Of a stretch of DNA of 64,000 nt, positions 1 through 8,851 are shown piece after piece. The notes under the pieces were generated by a model. The model saw nothing but the letters and a program-made list of their open reading frames with translations. It did no database searches and was not told the origin of the DNA. The stretch's first letter is position 1; each line of letters opens with the position of its first letter. Source of the DNA: Alectryocaccobium sp964389285 (GTDB lineage Bacteria > Bacillota > Clostridia > Lachnospirales > Lachnospiraceae); assembly GCA_964389285.1 (NCBI GenBank), contig CAYMCZ010000002.1, positions 62,001-126,000 of the forward strand, in the 5' to 3' direction. A program made the translations under genes and the position numbers.

Positions 1-28
1 AGACTGAGCGAAGCGAAATACGAATGAG

Positions 29-57
29 GCTTGCAGCTGCAAGCAGCCGTGCACGGC
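29..57. repeat. two adjacent perfect palindromes at the window edge
   Basis: A 16-nt palindrome (GCTTGCAGCTGCAAGC, 29-44) is followed by a 12-nt one (GCCGTGCACGGC, 46-57). They lie downstream of the tRNA-Ser gene and its terminator when read on the minus strand. No gene can be placed in the first 80 bases because the neighbouring sequence is cut off. They could be part of a transcript end; no function is assigned. Confidence 0.4.
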
Positions 58-80
58 ACAAAGGGCGAATGCCATTTGTT

Positions 81-130
81 AAGAAAGAACACAGGATCCG
101 CATCCATGCGCGTTTCCTGTGTTCTTTCTT
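81..130 (-). terminator. terminator-like hairpin after tRNA-Ser
   Basis: A perfect 16-bp stem pairs 81-96 with 115-130 around an 18-nt loop. On the minus strand it begins 8 nt past the 3' end of tRNA-Ser, and its distal arm ends in a U/C-rich stretch (UUCUUUCUU). The strength of the stem and its position make it the likely transcription end of the tRNA gene. It is symmetrical enough to act in both directions. Confidence 0.75.
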
Positions 131-138
131 AAACAAAG

Positions 139-227
139 CGGAGAAGAAGGGATTTGAACCCTTGCGCCGCTATTAACGACCTACTCCCTTTCCAGGGGAG
201 CCCCTTCGGCCTCTTGGGTACTTCTCC
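139..227 (-). tRNA. tRNA-Ser (GGA anticodon)
   Basis: On the minus strand the segment folds as a class II tRNA of 89 nt. The acceptor stem GGAGAAG pairs with CTTCTCC and is followed by discriminator G. The anticodon stem CTCCC/GGGAG encloses the loop CTGGAAA, giving anticodon GGA. A long variable arm follows, and the T arm has the usual GTTCAAATC loop. The long variable arm and the anticodon agree on serine. CCA is not encoded. Confidence 0.95.
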
Positions 228-281
228 ATGGCTGTAACAGCCATTACTTTACACGATTTTCCCCGCTAAATCAAGATATTT

Positions 282-2558
282 TTATTTTCTTTTTCTTATT
301 ACCGATAAGATCAGTATTAAAGCCCCGCCACAAAGAAACAACATCCAGAAGTAAATCGCGATATTTCTGTCATCGCCTGTCTTTGGCGCATTTGTACGCG
401 GCGCAGGAGTTGAGGTTTTTGAATTTGTTTCCGTAACTGTTGTTTTAGTCGGTTTATGGATGTTCTTAACGTCATACCCTATGTATTCGGCACTGTATCC
501 TGAAACCGCATCTTCAGTTATGGAATACATAATTTCTTCGCCGTTTTCAAACTTAGGGAGATTTTCAAACGTCCAGCTCCAGCTTTCAGCCTCGGTCACC
601 GTCCTGTGATCCACTTCCGTACCGTTCGCAAACAGACGGATCGTGATGCTTTCCGGGCGGATGCCGTCCTGATTTTCATTATCGTCCCAGGTTTTGGAGC
701 CATTGATCTCAATCACTTCCGGCTCATGCGTATTGGTCACATCATAACCGCTGTATTCCGTTGTGTAATCGGAAACGGAATCCTCGGTTATGGAATAGGC
801 GATTTCCGTGCCGTCCTCAAATTTCGGTAGATTTTCAAAGCTCCAGCTCCAGTCATCTGCTTCCGTAACAGTTTTGCTGTCTGCTTCCCTGCCATTCGCC
901 AGCAGACGGATCGTGATGCTTTCCGGGCGGATGCCGTCCTGGTCGTTGTTGTCATCCCATGTCTTGCTGCCGCTGATCGTTATGGTATCTTCTTCGTTTG
1001 TAATCGTTTTAATGGCAATCTTTTCGCTGTTAAAATCGCTGACATCCACAAGGACGGGCTCTTCAAGGAGTATATATCCAACAGGTGCCTCCACTTCTTC
1101 TATCCGATACGAGTCCTTTAACAGGCCGGATATCTCAGCTTTTCCTTCAGCGTCTGTCGTGAGGGTTCCGACGACCTGATCGTTCGCATCGCGGATAACA
1201 TTGAAAACCGCCCCTGCCAGCACGTCACCGTCACGGTTTTCTTTAATAACGCGAATGGAGAAAACGTATCCCTCTGCAGATCCGCCGGCCTCATAGTAGT
1301 ACGCACTTGCCGATGCCGTGTGGTCATAAAGATTCGAACCTCTGATGACTGCGTCATTCCTGATAATTTCGCCATCCACAAGGTCATAGGACGCCTCTGC
1401 GGTATAGCGAATGGCAAACCCGTCCGTGGCGGCAATATCTCCCAATTTCAGGGTGAAAGAATCATCATCATTCCATGTAACATCATACTGACCGGTCACA
1501 TCGGTTGAATTCTGCAATTGCCAATCTCCATGCACTGCAACCCAGGTGCCTTTCATTATGACAATCGAATCCTGCAGCACGGTGAATCCGGGGGTAGCGA
1601 TTTTATCTGTGATCGTGACATTTTGAATCGCTTCCCCTTTTGTGTTGACGGAAAGCTGATAGCGGATTGCCCTGTCGCTTACAGAGGTCACTTGCCAACC
1701 GGCTTTCGACAGATAGTGACCTTCCGGGTCTCCGATGCCGAGGAAGTGGATGGTGTTTCCGATGACCGTTGTCCCGCTAACATCAACTTCAATCGGGATG
1801 TATTCTTCTCCATCAACATTATCCCTATCTATCTGGACATAAAAGTAGAAGCGTCCTGTGACGTCTGAATTGCCCTCTACATAGTCTGTGTATGTAAGGG
1901 TGACCGTCTTTGCGCCGCCATTGATTACGGCGTTTGCAACCACGTTTCCGTTATCGTCCGTAATGAAAAAGCTTGAGGTCTGATTGAATTTCAATTTGTC
2001 CGGAAGCGTTATAGTCGTGGTGTCTCCGGCGTGAACCGTCCCGTTTGGAAGGACGAACTCCGCGTATAAACGAAAGACATCCCACTGACCGGTATCTCCC
2101 TGCGGACCGCTTCCGTTGTATGTCTGCGCTTCGATCTTGGTGATAACGTCATTCTGAACCGCCCGCAACATCATACTTTCCGACGCGGCAGATTTCTCAA
2201 AATACACCTCTGTTTCACCGGCCTCGAAAACAATTTCCCCGGCAGGCGGCTCAGCCTTTTCCGCTTCCGCCGCATCCTCAATCACATTGCTCTGTATCGC
2301 AATTACGCCCTCAGGTGCTTCATCCTGCATGTCAATTGCATCCTCAGACGCTTCCCCCTGTATCTCAATTGCATCCTCCGACGCTTCGCCCTGCATCGCA
2401 ATTGCATCCTCAGGCAGTTCGCCCTGCATCGCAATGCTTTCCTCATTCTCCAACTCTTCAGCGTAAGCAGCAACACTTACGCCGCCCATAATTGAGAACA
2501 AAAGACAGAAAACGAAAAAAAACGAAAGAACTCTTATTAATCCCTTTCTTTGTACCAT
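282..2558 (-). CDS. cell-surface adhesin with SpaA and two CnaB repeat domains
   Basis: A 758-residue secreted wall protein. A hydrophobic signal peptide covers about the first 35 residues. It is followed by about four 11-residue repeats of the type EDAIAMQGE, an Ig-like adhesin region (roughly 120-420), one SpaA/prealbumin-like domain (about 430-525), and two nearly identical 90-residue CnaB domains that begin GSKTWDD and end in an Asn-containing strand (NTH/NIH), as expected for Lys-Asn isopeptide bonds. The C-terminus has APKTGD, a membrane segment and RKRK, a sortase signal that departs from strict LPXTG. The start chosen is the second Met at 2558: GGAGGGA lies 6-12 nt ahead of it and would be inside the coding region if the Met at 2573 were used. 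The role is probably adhesion or pilus-like surface display. The ligand cannot be told from sequence. Confidence 0.85.
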   Translation of the reverse strand: MVQRKGLIRVLSFFFVFCLLFSIMGGVSVAAYAEELENEESIAMQGELPEDAIAMQGEASEDAIEIQGEASEDAIDMQDEAPEGVIAIQSNVIEDAAEAEKAEPPAGEIVFEAGETEVYFEKSAASESMMLRAVQNDVITKIEAQTYNGSGPQGDTGQWDVFRLYAEFVLPNGTVHAGDTTTITLPDKLKFNQTSSFFITDDNGNVVANAVINGGAKTVTLTYTDYVEGNSDVTGRFYFYVQIDRDNVDGEEYIPIEVDVSGTTVIGNTIHFLGIGDPEGHYLSKAGWQVTSVSDRAIRYQLSVNTKGEAIQNVTITDKIATPGFTVLQDSIVIMKGTWVAVHGDWQLQNSTDVTGQYDVTWNDDDSFTLKLGDIAATDGFAIRYTAEASYDLVDGEIIRNDAVIRGSNLYDHTASASAYYYEAGGSAEGYVFSIRVIKENRDGDVLAGAVFNVIRDANDQVVGTLTTDAEGKAEISGLLKDSYRIEEVEAPVGYILLEEPVLVDVSDFNSEKIAIKTITNEEDTITISGSKTWDDNNDQDGIRPESITIRLLANGREADSKTVTEADDWSWSFENLPKFEDGTEIAYSITEDSVSDYTTEYSGYDVTNTHEPEVIEINGSKTWDDNENQDGIRPESITIRLFANGTEVDHRTVTEAESWSWTFENLPKFENGEEIMYSITEDAVSGYSAEYIGYDVKNIHKPTKTTVTETNSKTSTPAPRTNAPKTGDDRNIAIYFWMLFLCGGALILILSVIRKRK
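590..985 (-). repeat. 270-bp direct repeat encoding the two CnaB domains
   Basis: The DNA for the two CnaB domains repeats with a 270-bp period. A 39-bp block at 633-671 recurs exactly at 903-941, and the surrounding protein is the same with scattered substitutions. Homogeneity at the DNA level implies recent duplication or gene conversion. A change in copy number by 270 bp would keep the frame and alter stalk length. Confidence 0.85.
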
Positions 2559-2573
2559 GATCTTTCCCTCCAC

Positions 2574-2820
2574 ATCTATGTATTTGATCTTCGTTTTTCA
2601 TATGCTTTAACCGTTACAACGAAGACAATAAACTTGAATACATTATGCTGATTGTCGGCAAACATGCACCAAACACATATGATGTTTTTATTGAAATAAA
2701 TTAAAGAGGAAAAATAAGCAAAGAAAAATGCCAGTCATCCGGCATTGCAAAAAGCATATGAAACGGGCAAAAGCATAAGCATTAACACGGAACCGTATTC
2801 CATATTCATCGTGACCTGAC
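2574..2820. other. intergenic region between adhesin and PrsW-like gene
   Basis: This AT-rich gap lies between divergent genes and has no credible coding frame. The promoter of the adhesin must lie here on the minus strand, but I could not place -35 and -10 boxes with confidence. Confidence 0.4.
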
Positions 2821-2843
2821 GCTTTAACAGTTAAAGCTTTTTC
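2821..2843. terminator. AT-rich hairpin with T run
   Basis: GCTTTAAC (2821-2828) and GTTAAAGC (2830-2837) form a perfect 8-bp stem followed by a run of T on the plus strand. It lies upstream of the promoter of the PrsW-like gene, so it may insulate that promoter from upstream transcription or act as an operator palindrome. There is no plus-strand gene immediately upstream for it to terminate. Confidence 0.4.
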
Positions 2844-2850
2844 GGGTGCA

Positions 2851-2859
2851 GTGCTATAA
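2851..2859 (+). promoter_or_regulatory. extended -10 promoter for the PrsW-like gene
   Basis: TGCTATAAT is a perfect -10 hexamer with the extended TGn motif. No good -35 box stands 17 bp upstream, which is common with extended -10 promoters. The start codon at 2998 is about 130 bp further on, leaving a long leader in which I see no clear structure. Confidence 0.5.
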
Positions 2860-2997
2860 TCGCTTACTCTGGCTGCTTTTTTGGCCTCTTAACTGTTTTA
2901 TAACTCTAACTTCCTGATGTGCGTTGTGTTTTTTCGCAATATAATTAGCGCGTAAGATACACAGCATTCCGGAAACAATGATTTTGCAAATTGTTAT

Positions 2998-3684
2998 ATG
3001 CATACAGTAATTCTAAAACATATAAAAACCATAAAGGATGTTTTTCTTTACCGAAAAAGCTGCAACTCAGCGATTATTAGAGGTGTAATAAGCGTGCTGC
3101 CTATTCTTGCGCTGTCAGCAGTTTTATTCTTTTTAAATATGTTTTTAAGAGTTACAATCCTGCATGATGCCGATCCTTTAATTTATAAGGCGATTTATAC
3201 GTTTGTCGTTCTTGCCTTTGCGGAGGAACTGATAAAATATCTGGCCTTCCGCTTCCTGTTAAACAAAAAAACATATGCTTATTCCTGGGCTGATGTTGTC
3301 GCGTTTATGGTTATCATTGGCACAACGTTTGGGATTCTTGAGGATATCCCGTATGCGTTTGGTTCAAATCCTATTGAAATGCTCGTACGCGGAGTTACAA
3401 TGGGACATGTAGGATACGGCTTCATCATGGGATGGTTCTATGGAAAGAGCCTTCACACCGGGAAAAAGCATTTTACGATAATTGCATTCATACTTCCTTT
3501 TATACTTCACGGACTTTATGACTTCTCGTTATCACCTGAATTTATCGCAATAAACGATGATTTTGCAATTATAGCTGTCTCTTTGGCATTATTCGATATC
3601 ATATTATTGATATTAATGATACGGTTTTTCATTCGTTCAAAGAAAAAGGCTTTCTATAATGAACCACTGATTATGTTTGAATAA
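2998..3684 (+). CDS. PrsW-like intramembrane metalloprotease family protein
   Basis: A 228-residue polytopic membrane protein with about seven hydrophobic segments. It carries the conserved family blocks in order: AEELIKY (about 77-83), GILEDIPY (about 116-123), GHVGYGFIMG (about 138-147) and ILHGLYDF (about 170-177). The Glu-Glu and His residues are the presumed metal-binding catalytic set. PrsW relatives cleave anti-sigma factors or belong to the wider CPBP-like protease group. No sigma or anti-sigma gene is adjacent, so the substrate is unknown. It may help process or sense the surface proteins encoded alongside, but that is only context. Confidence 0.75.
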   Translation: MHTVILKHIKTIKDVFLYRKSCNSAIIRGVISVLPILALSAVLFFLNMFLRVTILHDADPLIYKAIYTFVVLAFAEELIKYLAFRFLLNKKTYAYSWADVVAFMVIIGTTFGILEDIPYAFGSNPIEMLVRGVTMGHVGYGFIMGWFYGKSLHTGKKHFTIIAFILPFILHGLYDFSLSPEFIAINDDFAIIAVSLALFDIILLILMIRFFIRSKKKAFYNEPLIMFE

Positions 3685-3782
3685 TGTGTGATATTTATTC
3701 AGCCAATTACGTTTAGGCTCTTTGTTCTTTGCAAGACGCATCCAAAATTCGATTCTTGCGCATTGTTTATCATCAATGCTTT

Positions 3783-5522
3783 CTATTTTTGCCGCTTTTT
3801 TCTGGTTGAAACAAGCGCTGCGCTCACGGCAACTATAGCTGCGACTATAGTTATAATAATCGGTATTGCCGGGCTTTTTCCCGTCTTAGTCTGCTCAGCA
3901 TCTGCTTTGCCGCCTTCTTTAGGCACTTCTTTATACGGCTCGGCGGAAAGCTCAATCTTTATCGGCTCGAGTACTCTTTCCTCCTCCGTATATTCGTGTG
4001 TCTCAGGATTTTTAGCAAGCTTTAATGTATTGGAATTCTGATTGAGGGCCCAAACCATTGTATTGAGTATGCTCTTGGCATCTGTAAAAGCCTGTGTCTG
4101 CATAGTATTGCAATAATCCGTGATATATGCGGCCGCTGCCGAAGGATCCTTCTCATAAAGCTGCGCTGTATTTTCAAGCACTTTTACCATGCCGCTTTGC
4201 ATGCCATCTTCTGCCTTTTTCCAGAATTCAGCCACCGGTTTTCCGTAAACGCGCGGATCGAGCAGACCAATCGTGGTTATTTCTTTAAGCGCATAATAAG
4301 CATAATGCTCCGAATCAAAATCATCTCCTGCCGAAACAGGCTGATTAGCACCGTACGCTTCACTTACGCCGGTACAAAGATTTGAAAGCGGAACGAAAAC
4401 TCCGTAAACATCCGGCGCAAGAGATTCCCATACTACCGTGGACATCGCCGCCGGATAATCCGGATATATCTGAAGAGTATGGACACTGAGCGCCGTGTCC
4501 GTACCTATAACGCGCATGTCGATTCGTCCCGTCTCATCGGGGCTGTAAGGCGTTCCTTCATAGCGGTTGCGCATAACGCTGAGCACATCTGCCAAAGAAA
4601 CCTTTTTATCCGGTTCGAAAATCAGCGGATAGAATTCATTTATGTCATAATCTCCGTATTTGGACGGAGCCAGCGCCACATGACCTATCCAGGTTCTCAT
4701 GTGACTGTAGTCAGTGCGTATATCGTCACCTGAATATGTAGCATATAAATCCAGCTCGCCTGATTCCCCGTATTTTGCAAAGCCTTCTTTTTCAGGCAAT
4801 GTCAACAGATTTTTTGATGTAATCACTTCCTCGAAGTCAGAAAGATACTGCATAGTAAATTCATTTCCAAATACCGCCACCTTGTCCGCCGGCAGCTTTA
4901 CCGCAGCATACTGGTGCCCGGAATAAATCTCGATATACCAGGCTTCTTTCTGATCGGCAATCGTTGCGATATTCACTTCGGCACTTCCGTATTTATCGAT
5001 TAACCCCGTCAGTATCTCTACAGCTTCTTTTGCTGTCGTGCTCTGGCAGATTACAAGATCATCAGCCGTGTCCTCGATAAGTCCTTCTTCCACAAGCGGG
5101 TCGGCGGCAAGCGCATCCTCGTTTGAAAATGCCGTAACGGACATTGTCATGGATACTCCGTATTCGTTTGCACATGCTGCCGCATCCCTTTGTCCGCTCA
5201 TGCGAAATATCGCATTTTCCATAAACGGAGTCGAAGTATAATGAAATGTCGTCGCGGGAATCTCTGCCTGTACGTTTCCTGTATCGTCAACCGGCATTGT
5301 TCTGCCGGGTTCGTTTTCCACACGCTCCGTGACAAGCATGTAAGTCGCCACAACGCCCATGGTGTCATTTGAACGTGAGATAATCGTTGTTCCGTCTTCG
5401 CTGACTTCCGATCCGACATAAACCTCTGTACAGGCAAACGCAGAAACCGTCGTGCATAAAAAGACTGCCGCAATCATCATAACCAAGAATAGTTTACAAG
5501 GCATTTTAAAGCTCTTTCTCAT
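3783..5522 (-). CDS. secreted, membrane-anchored C69-family dipeptidase
   Basis: 579 residues. A signal peptide ends AFA at residues 28-30 and is followed at once by Cys31 (CTEVYVG). An N-terminal Cys exposed by processing is the nucleophile of C69/U34 N-terminal-nucleophile dipeptidases. The body resembles the PepD-type dipeptidase family. A C-terminal hydrophobic helix followed by STRKKRQK anchors it in the membrane, so it acts outside the cell on short peptides. It starts 18 bp after the stop of the upstream surface-protein gene and has its own GGAGGAGG site, so the two genes form an operon. The anchor makes it longer than typical cytoplasmic members of about 470 residues. Confidence 0.85.
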   Translation of the reverse strand: MRKSFKMPCKLFLVMMIAAVFLCTTVSAFACTEVYVGSEVSEDGTTIISRSNDTMGVVATYMLVTERVENEPGRTMPVDDTGNVQAEIPATTFHYTSTPFMENAIFRMSGQRDAAACANEYGVSMTMSVTAFSNEDALAADPLVEEGLIEDTADDLVICQSTTAKEAVEILTGLIDKYGSAEVNIATIADQKEAWYIEIYSGHQYAAVKLPADKVAVFGNEFTMQYLSDFEEVITSKNLLTLPEKEGFAKYGESGELDLYATYSGDDIRTDYSHMRTWIGHVALAPSKYGDYDINEFYPLIFEPDKKVSLADVLSVMRNRYEGTPYSPDETGRIDMRVIGTDTALSVHTLQIYPDYPAAMSTVVWESLAPDVYGVFVPLSNLCTGVSEAYGANQPVSAGDDFDSEHYAYYALKEITTIGLLDPRVYGKPVAEFWKKAEDGMQSGMVKVLENTAQLYEKDPSAAAAYITDYCNTMQTQAFTDAKSILNTMVWALNQNSNTLKLAKNPETHEYTEEERVLEPIKIELSAEPYKEVPKEGGKADAEQTKTGKSPAIPIIITIVAAIVAVSAALVSTRKKRQK

Positions 5523-5540
5523 AGATCCTCCTCCGAAATT

Positions 5541-7949
5541 TCATTCTTGTCTCTTATAAACAGCCGCCATTAACACTGCTGTTGACGCTGATAATAGTAT
5601 GAACCACCATGCCGGGTTGACCTGATCTCCTGTATTTGCAGCTTTCTTTTTATACGGAGCCGTTGTCGGCTCGGGGCTCGGCGTTACGGTGGGAGCGGCC
5701 TGTGGCTTAACCGTTAATGAAGTGGACGCGCTCCCGTCGTCGAATAATACTTCGACACTATGGCTTCCGTTGACAAGCGTATCAAGAGCCTTTGCGTAGA
5801 TCGTCGCTTTTAAGCTTCCTGCTTCTGCTTTGTAGTCGGAATCGGCCAGTTTATTCCCGTCTATCCTTATCTCCTTAAAATGTGAAAAAGCAGTATCGTC
5901 GTCGACGCTGCGGTTCACTACGAGCTTCACGTCTTTTCCGGAAGCTTTTGTCCATGTGCTATCCGCGCCTTCGGAGAACGTGTAAGCGATACCTTCAGCC
6001 GCGATCACCACTTCTTGCGCGGGTGCCGAGGTATCGTTCAGATCGTAGAAAGTCTCTAAGTACAGATAATAGTTACCGCTGCCCGGTATGCTCGCAGTAC
6101 TTATCGCATTACTTTTCGGAGTAATGCATCTTGCTTTCCCCGCAAGCGTTATTTTTGTCGCCTTATAGTCCTTGTCGTATTTCTTTTCTATATCGCCTTT
6201 TTCATCTGTGTTGGCAACGAATCCGATTCCGTTTTTTGCTTTTCCTTCGATTATATATGTTTCGTTATTTATTTCGATATTCGCCGCGTCGGATAAAATA
6301 CCGTACGCCTCACTTCCGTCAACCGATTCGACATCGACATTCATAGAAGAATCAGTGACCGTCAGGTCAGCTTCGGTCGCTACGCCGTAAACGGTGCCTT
6401 TTGCCCTGATCATTACGTCCAGTTTACTTCCCTCTTCAGCTGTAATATCACCCAATGCATAGATCCCGTCTGCAAACAGGACGCTTTCCGATTCTACGCT
6501 GATATTGATCCTGCTGTCAGAGAACACCAGATCGGTCGGAGCGTTAACGCCCGTGATACCGCTGAAATGGAACGCATAATCGGTTCCATCGGCTGCGGAC
6601 ATGTCTATTGTTACATCGGAATTATCAAATGACAGACTGCCCGCGCCGCCCATAAGTATCCCGATAAATCCATTGAGTTTGCGGTCGGGAGGATCGAACC
6701 GTGCGGGATCAGCCGTTCCCGAAATGTTTATCCTGGAATCTTTTACGTTAAGATTTCCGTTTACGTGCAGAACCGCTTTATTCGTATCGCCGTTATGAAC
6801 GGCCGGCGCACAGGAATTCAGCACAAGAGCGGAACCGCCTGAAACAGTAACGTCGTTATCTGTAAAGATAGCCGTGCCGTTTACATTCAGATTCAGTGTG
6901 ACACCCGAATCCAGGATCACTCCGTCACTGTATATACCGTCACAGAAATCGTCTCCGTTAGGCTCTATCGTGAGCGGCGCATCAAGATCGACCACTCCTT
7001 GCGCCCGGAGCGCGATATCACCGCCTTTAATATACAGGGAGCCGCTCCCATCCACGGTGAGTGTGGGCCTTACCGTGCCCGACTGCATCAGAAGATCGAA
7101 AGTGATGCCGTTTCCGGCCGATTTGGGATTCTCAAAGCTGTTTATAATACTGTTCTCACCTTCCAGATGTACCGTATAATTCTGCGCTTCATTATGCTCG
7201 CGGAACAGGCGTATTCCCATGCCGGGATAAAGTTTGGTATCAAATATAGCATTTGCGTTGTCGAATTCCACATTCGATAAGGTTATCTCCGTTCCGTTTT
7301 CGTGAAAAGTTACTCTGCCTTTTCCTATACCCGACAGATCCAGCGATTGCCCCGGCAGAACAGCAAAGTTACCGACATACAAAACCGTCTTATCCGTTTC
7401 TTTTCCCGATACCGTCAGTTTTCCACGGTCAGATGTGACGATTCTGCCCTCTTTGTCCGTAACCACACAGTAATAATAAGTTTCCCCGTCATCCTGCATG
7501 GTGGACGGGATGTGAAGAGTGGCCGTTTTCGCGGAAGTCCCGCTTAGTGTAAACTCATGTATATTATCCGTGCATATCCACTGATATGAGGCAACATTGT
7601 CCGGATCCTCGACCTCTATCTCAAATAATGCACCGACCGGCCATATGACATCGCAATCAACAGGCTGTTTGATGATCTTCGGTTCTTCGGAAGCTTCTTG
7701 CGACATGAATACCGTTCCCTCATCGGAAGATCCTTGTGGCATGAATGCCGTTCCCTCATTCGTCTCATCCGACACGGGGACCGCTTCTTCTGCGGGCTCC
7801 TCTACATATCTTTCCTCAGAGATTTCCACCTGTTCTTCTTCCGTGATAACCTCTTCCGCTGCATAAAAGCTTACTGACGGCAGCGCTGAAACAAGTGCAG
7901 TCACCATGAACAGACAGATAAACATTCTCAATACATTTTTTGCTTTCAT
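5541..7949 (-). CDS. large secreted surface protein with C-terminal sorting-like tail
   Basis: 802 residues. It has an N-terminal signal peptide (hydrophobic to about residue 31), an acidic Glu/Val-rich linker, an Ig-like stretch (about 90-180), then a long run of short beta-strand repeats with many Gly, Asp and Asn turns (about 190-640) that resembles a parallel beta-helix. A Pro/Thr linker, NTGDQ, a membrane helix and KRQE follow. The tail has the shape of a sortase signal but lacks LPXTG. The fold suggests carbohydrate or matrix contact. I do not recognise a specific family. It is first in an operon with the dipeptidase gene and has a strong AGGAGAGGGAGG site before the ATG. Confidence 0.7.
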   Translation of the reverse strand: MKAKNVLRMFICLFMVTALVSALPSVSFYAAEEVITEEEQVEISEERYVEEPAEEAVPVSDETNEGTAFMPQGSSDEGTVFMSQEASEEPKIIKQPVDCDVIWPVGALFEIEVEDPDNVASYQWICTDNIHEFTLSGTSAKTATLHIPSTMQDDGETYYYCVVTDKEGRIVTSDRGKLTVSGKETDKTVLYVGNFAVLPGQSLDLSGIGKGRVTFHENGTEITLSNVEFDNANAIFDTKLYPGMGIRLFREHNEAQNYTVHLEGENSIINSFENPKSAGNGITFDLLMQSGTVRPTLTVDGSGSLYIKGGDIALRAQGVVDLDAPLTIEPNGDDFCDGIYSDGVILDSGVTLNLNVNGTAIFTDNDVTVSGGSALVLNSCAPAVHNGDTNKAVLHVNGNLNVKDSRINISGTADPARFDPPDRKLNGFIGILMGGAGSLSFDNSDVTIDMSAADGTDYAFHFSGITGVNAPTDLVFSDSRINISVESESVLFADGIYALGDITAEEGSKLDVMIRAKGTVYGVATEADLTVTDSSMNVDVESVDGSEAYGILSDAANIEINNETYIIEGKAKNGIGFVANTDEKGDIEKKYDKDYKATKITLAGKARCITPKSNAISTASIPGSGNYYLYLETFYDLNDTSAPAQEVVIAAEGIAYTFSEGADSTWTKASGKDVKLVVNRSVDDDTAFSHFKEIRIDGNKLADSDYKAEAGSLKATIYAKALDTLVNGSHSVEVLFDDGSASTSLTVKPQAAPTVTPSPEPTTAPYKKKAANTGDQVNPAWWFILLSASTAVLMAAVYKRQE

Positions 7950-7982
7950 AGAGCCCCTCCCTCTCCTTTTTCATACACGGAT

Positions 7983-7991
7983 ATTATATCA
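7983..7991 (-). promoter_or_regulatory. extended -10 promoter of the surface-protein/dipeptidase operon
   Basis: Read on the minus strand the sequence is TGATATAAT, a perfect -10 with the TGn extension. It stands about 34 bp upstream of the ATG at 7949. The -35 region is poor. Confidence 0.6.
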
Positions 7992-8111
7992 CCATATAAC
8001 CGAAAATGGTACTTCTCTTTCCTAATGCATTGAGAAAACAAAAAACAGCCTCGGATGCGACTTTTATGCGAATGCGTTTTCAAAAAAATGTTTCGCTTTT
8101 GAAATGTGACG

Positions 8112-8120
8112 TGTTATAAT
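8112..8120 (+). promoter_or_regulatory. extended -10 promoter for the XRE regulator operon
   Basis: TGTTATAAT, an extended -10 element, stands about 35 bp upstream of the start at 8155. It is back to back with the minus-strand promoter at 7983-7991 in the same 200-bp gap. No good -35 box is seen at 17 bp spacing. Confidence 0.6.
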
Positions 8121-8154
8121 AACAACAAAGAATGAATTTCGGGAGATGAGCAGG

Positions 8155-8850
8155 ATGAAAGCTAAGGAAATAAGCGAACTCCAACTTGCAGGATTAAAAA
8201 TACGACAAACACGCATTTTGCGTGATATGACGCAAAAAGAGCTTGCGGTGAAAAGCGCAATGAGTGAATCCGCAATAAGAAATTACGAATTAGGAAACAG
8301 ATATCCTGATCAGACAGCATTTGAGAAAATCGCCAAAGCACTGGAGGTAGATATATCTTACCTGCAAGACGCAGATCCTTATTCGACAGACGGCGCCTTG
8401 CAGATACTCTTTCTGCTTGAAGACCTTTATGGACTACATCCGGAAACCGTTGGTAATGATATACATCTGGTGTTCGGACCCCGTCCGGATTACGCAGTTC
8501 CTGCGCCTCCTCTGGAGCCCCTTCGACTGCGTATAGAAATCGCAAAATGGCTGCAAGTATATAAAATGTTTGAAAGCGGTGAAATGTCTGACTATGACTA
8601 TGTAAATTGGAAAATCTCGCATCCTTCCTATAACACTTTCCCCGAAACAGTCTTCTGCCCGTTTGGCCTCCGGGAAGAGGCAGAAAAATACATTGCTGCA
8701 GGAGAAGAACGGGATGAACAGCTTCGTCAATTAATAAACGAAAGCAATAACGACTCTGAATTTCTCGCAAGATTAGAGAAACTTACACCCGAGCCCAAAC
8801 CGGTTAAGCAACGAAAACATAAACCGACAAAATCTGTGAAAGGACAATGA
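8155..8850 (+). CDS. XRE-family helix-turn-helix transcriptional regulator
   Basis: 231 residues with an N-terminal Cro/C1-type HTH (about 12-70): MTQKELAVKSAMSESAIRNYE is followed by GNRYPDQTAFEKIAKALEVD. The C-terminal 150 residues have no family I recognise and end in a basic Lys/Arg tail. The Met at 8155 is preferred to the one at 8146 because GGGAG sits 9 nt ahead of it and directly abuts the other. It is followed within 2 bp by the AlbA_2 gene and then by the methyltransferase, so it probably regulates that locus. Confidence 0.8.
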   Translation: MKAKEISELQLAGLKIRQTRILRDMTQKELAVKSAMSESAIRNYELGNRYPDQTAFEKIAKALEVDISYLQDADPYSTDGALQILFLLEDLYGLHPETVGNDIHLVFGPRPDYAVPAPPLEPLRLRIEIAKWLQVYKMFESGEMSDYDYVNWKISHPSYNTFPETVFCPFGLREEAEKYIAAGEERDEQLRQLINESNNDSEFLARLEKLTPEPKPVKQRKHKPTKSVKGQ

Positions 8851-8851
8851 T

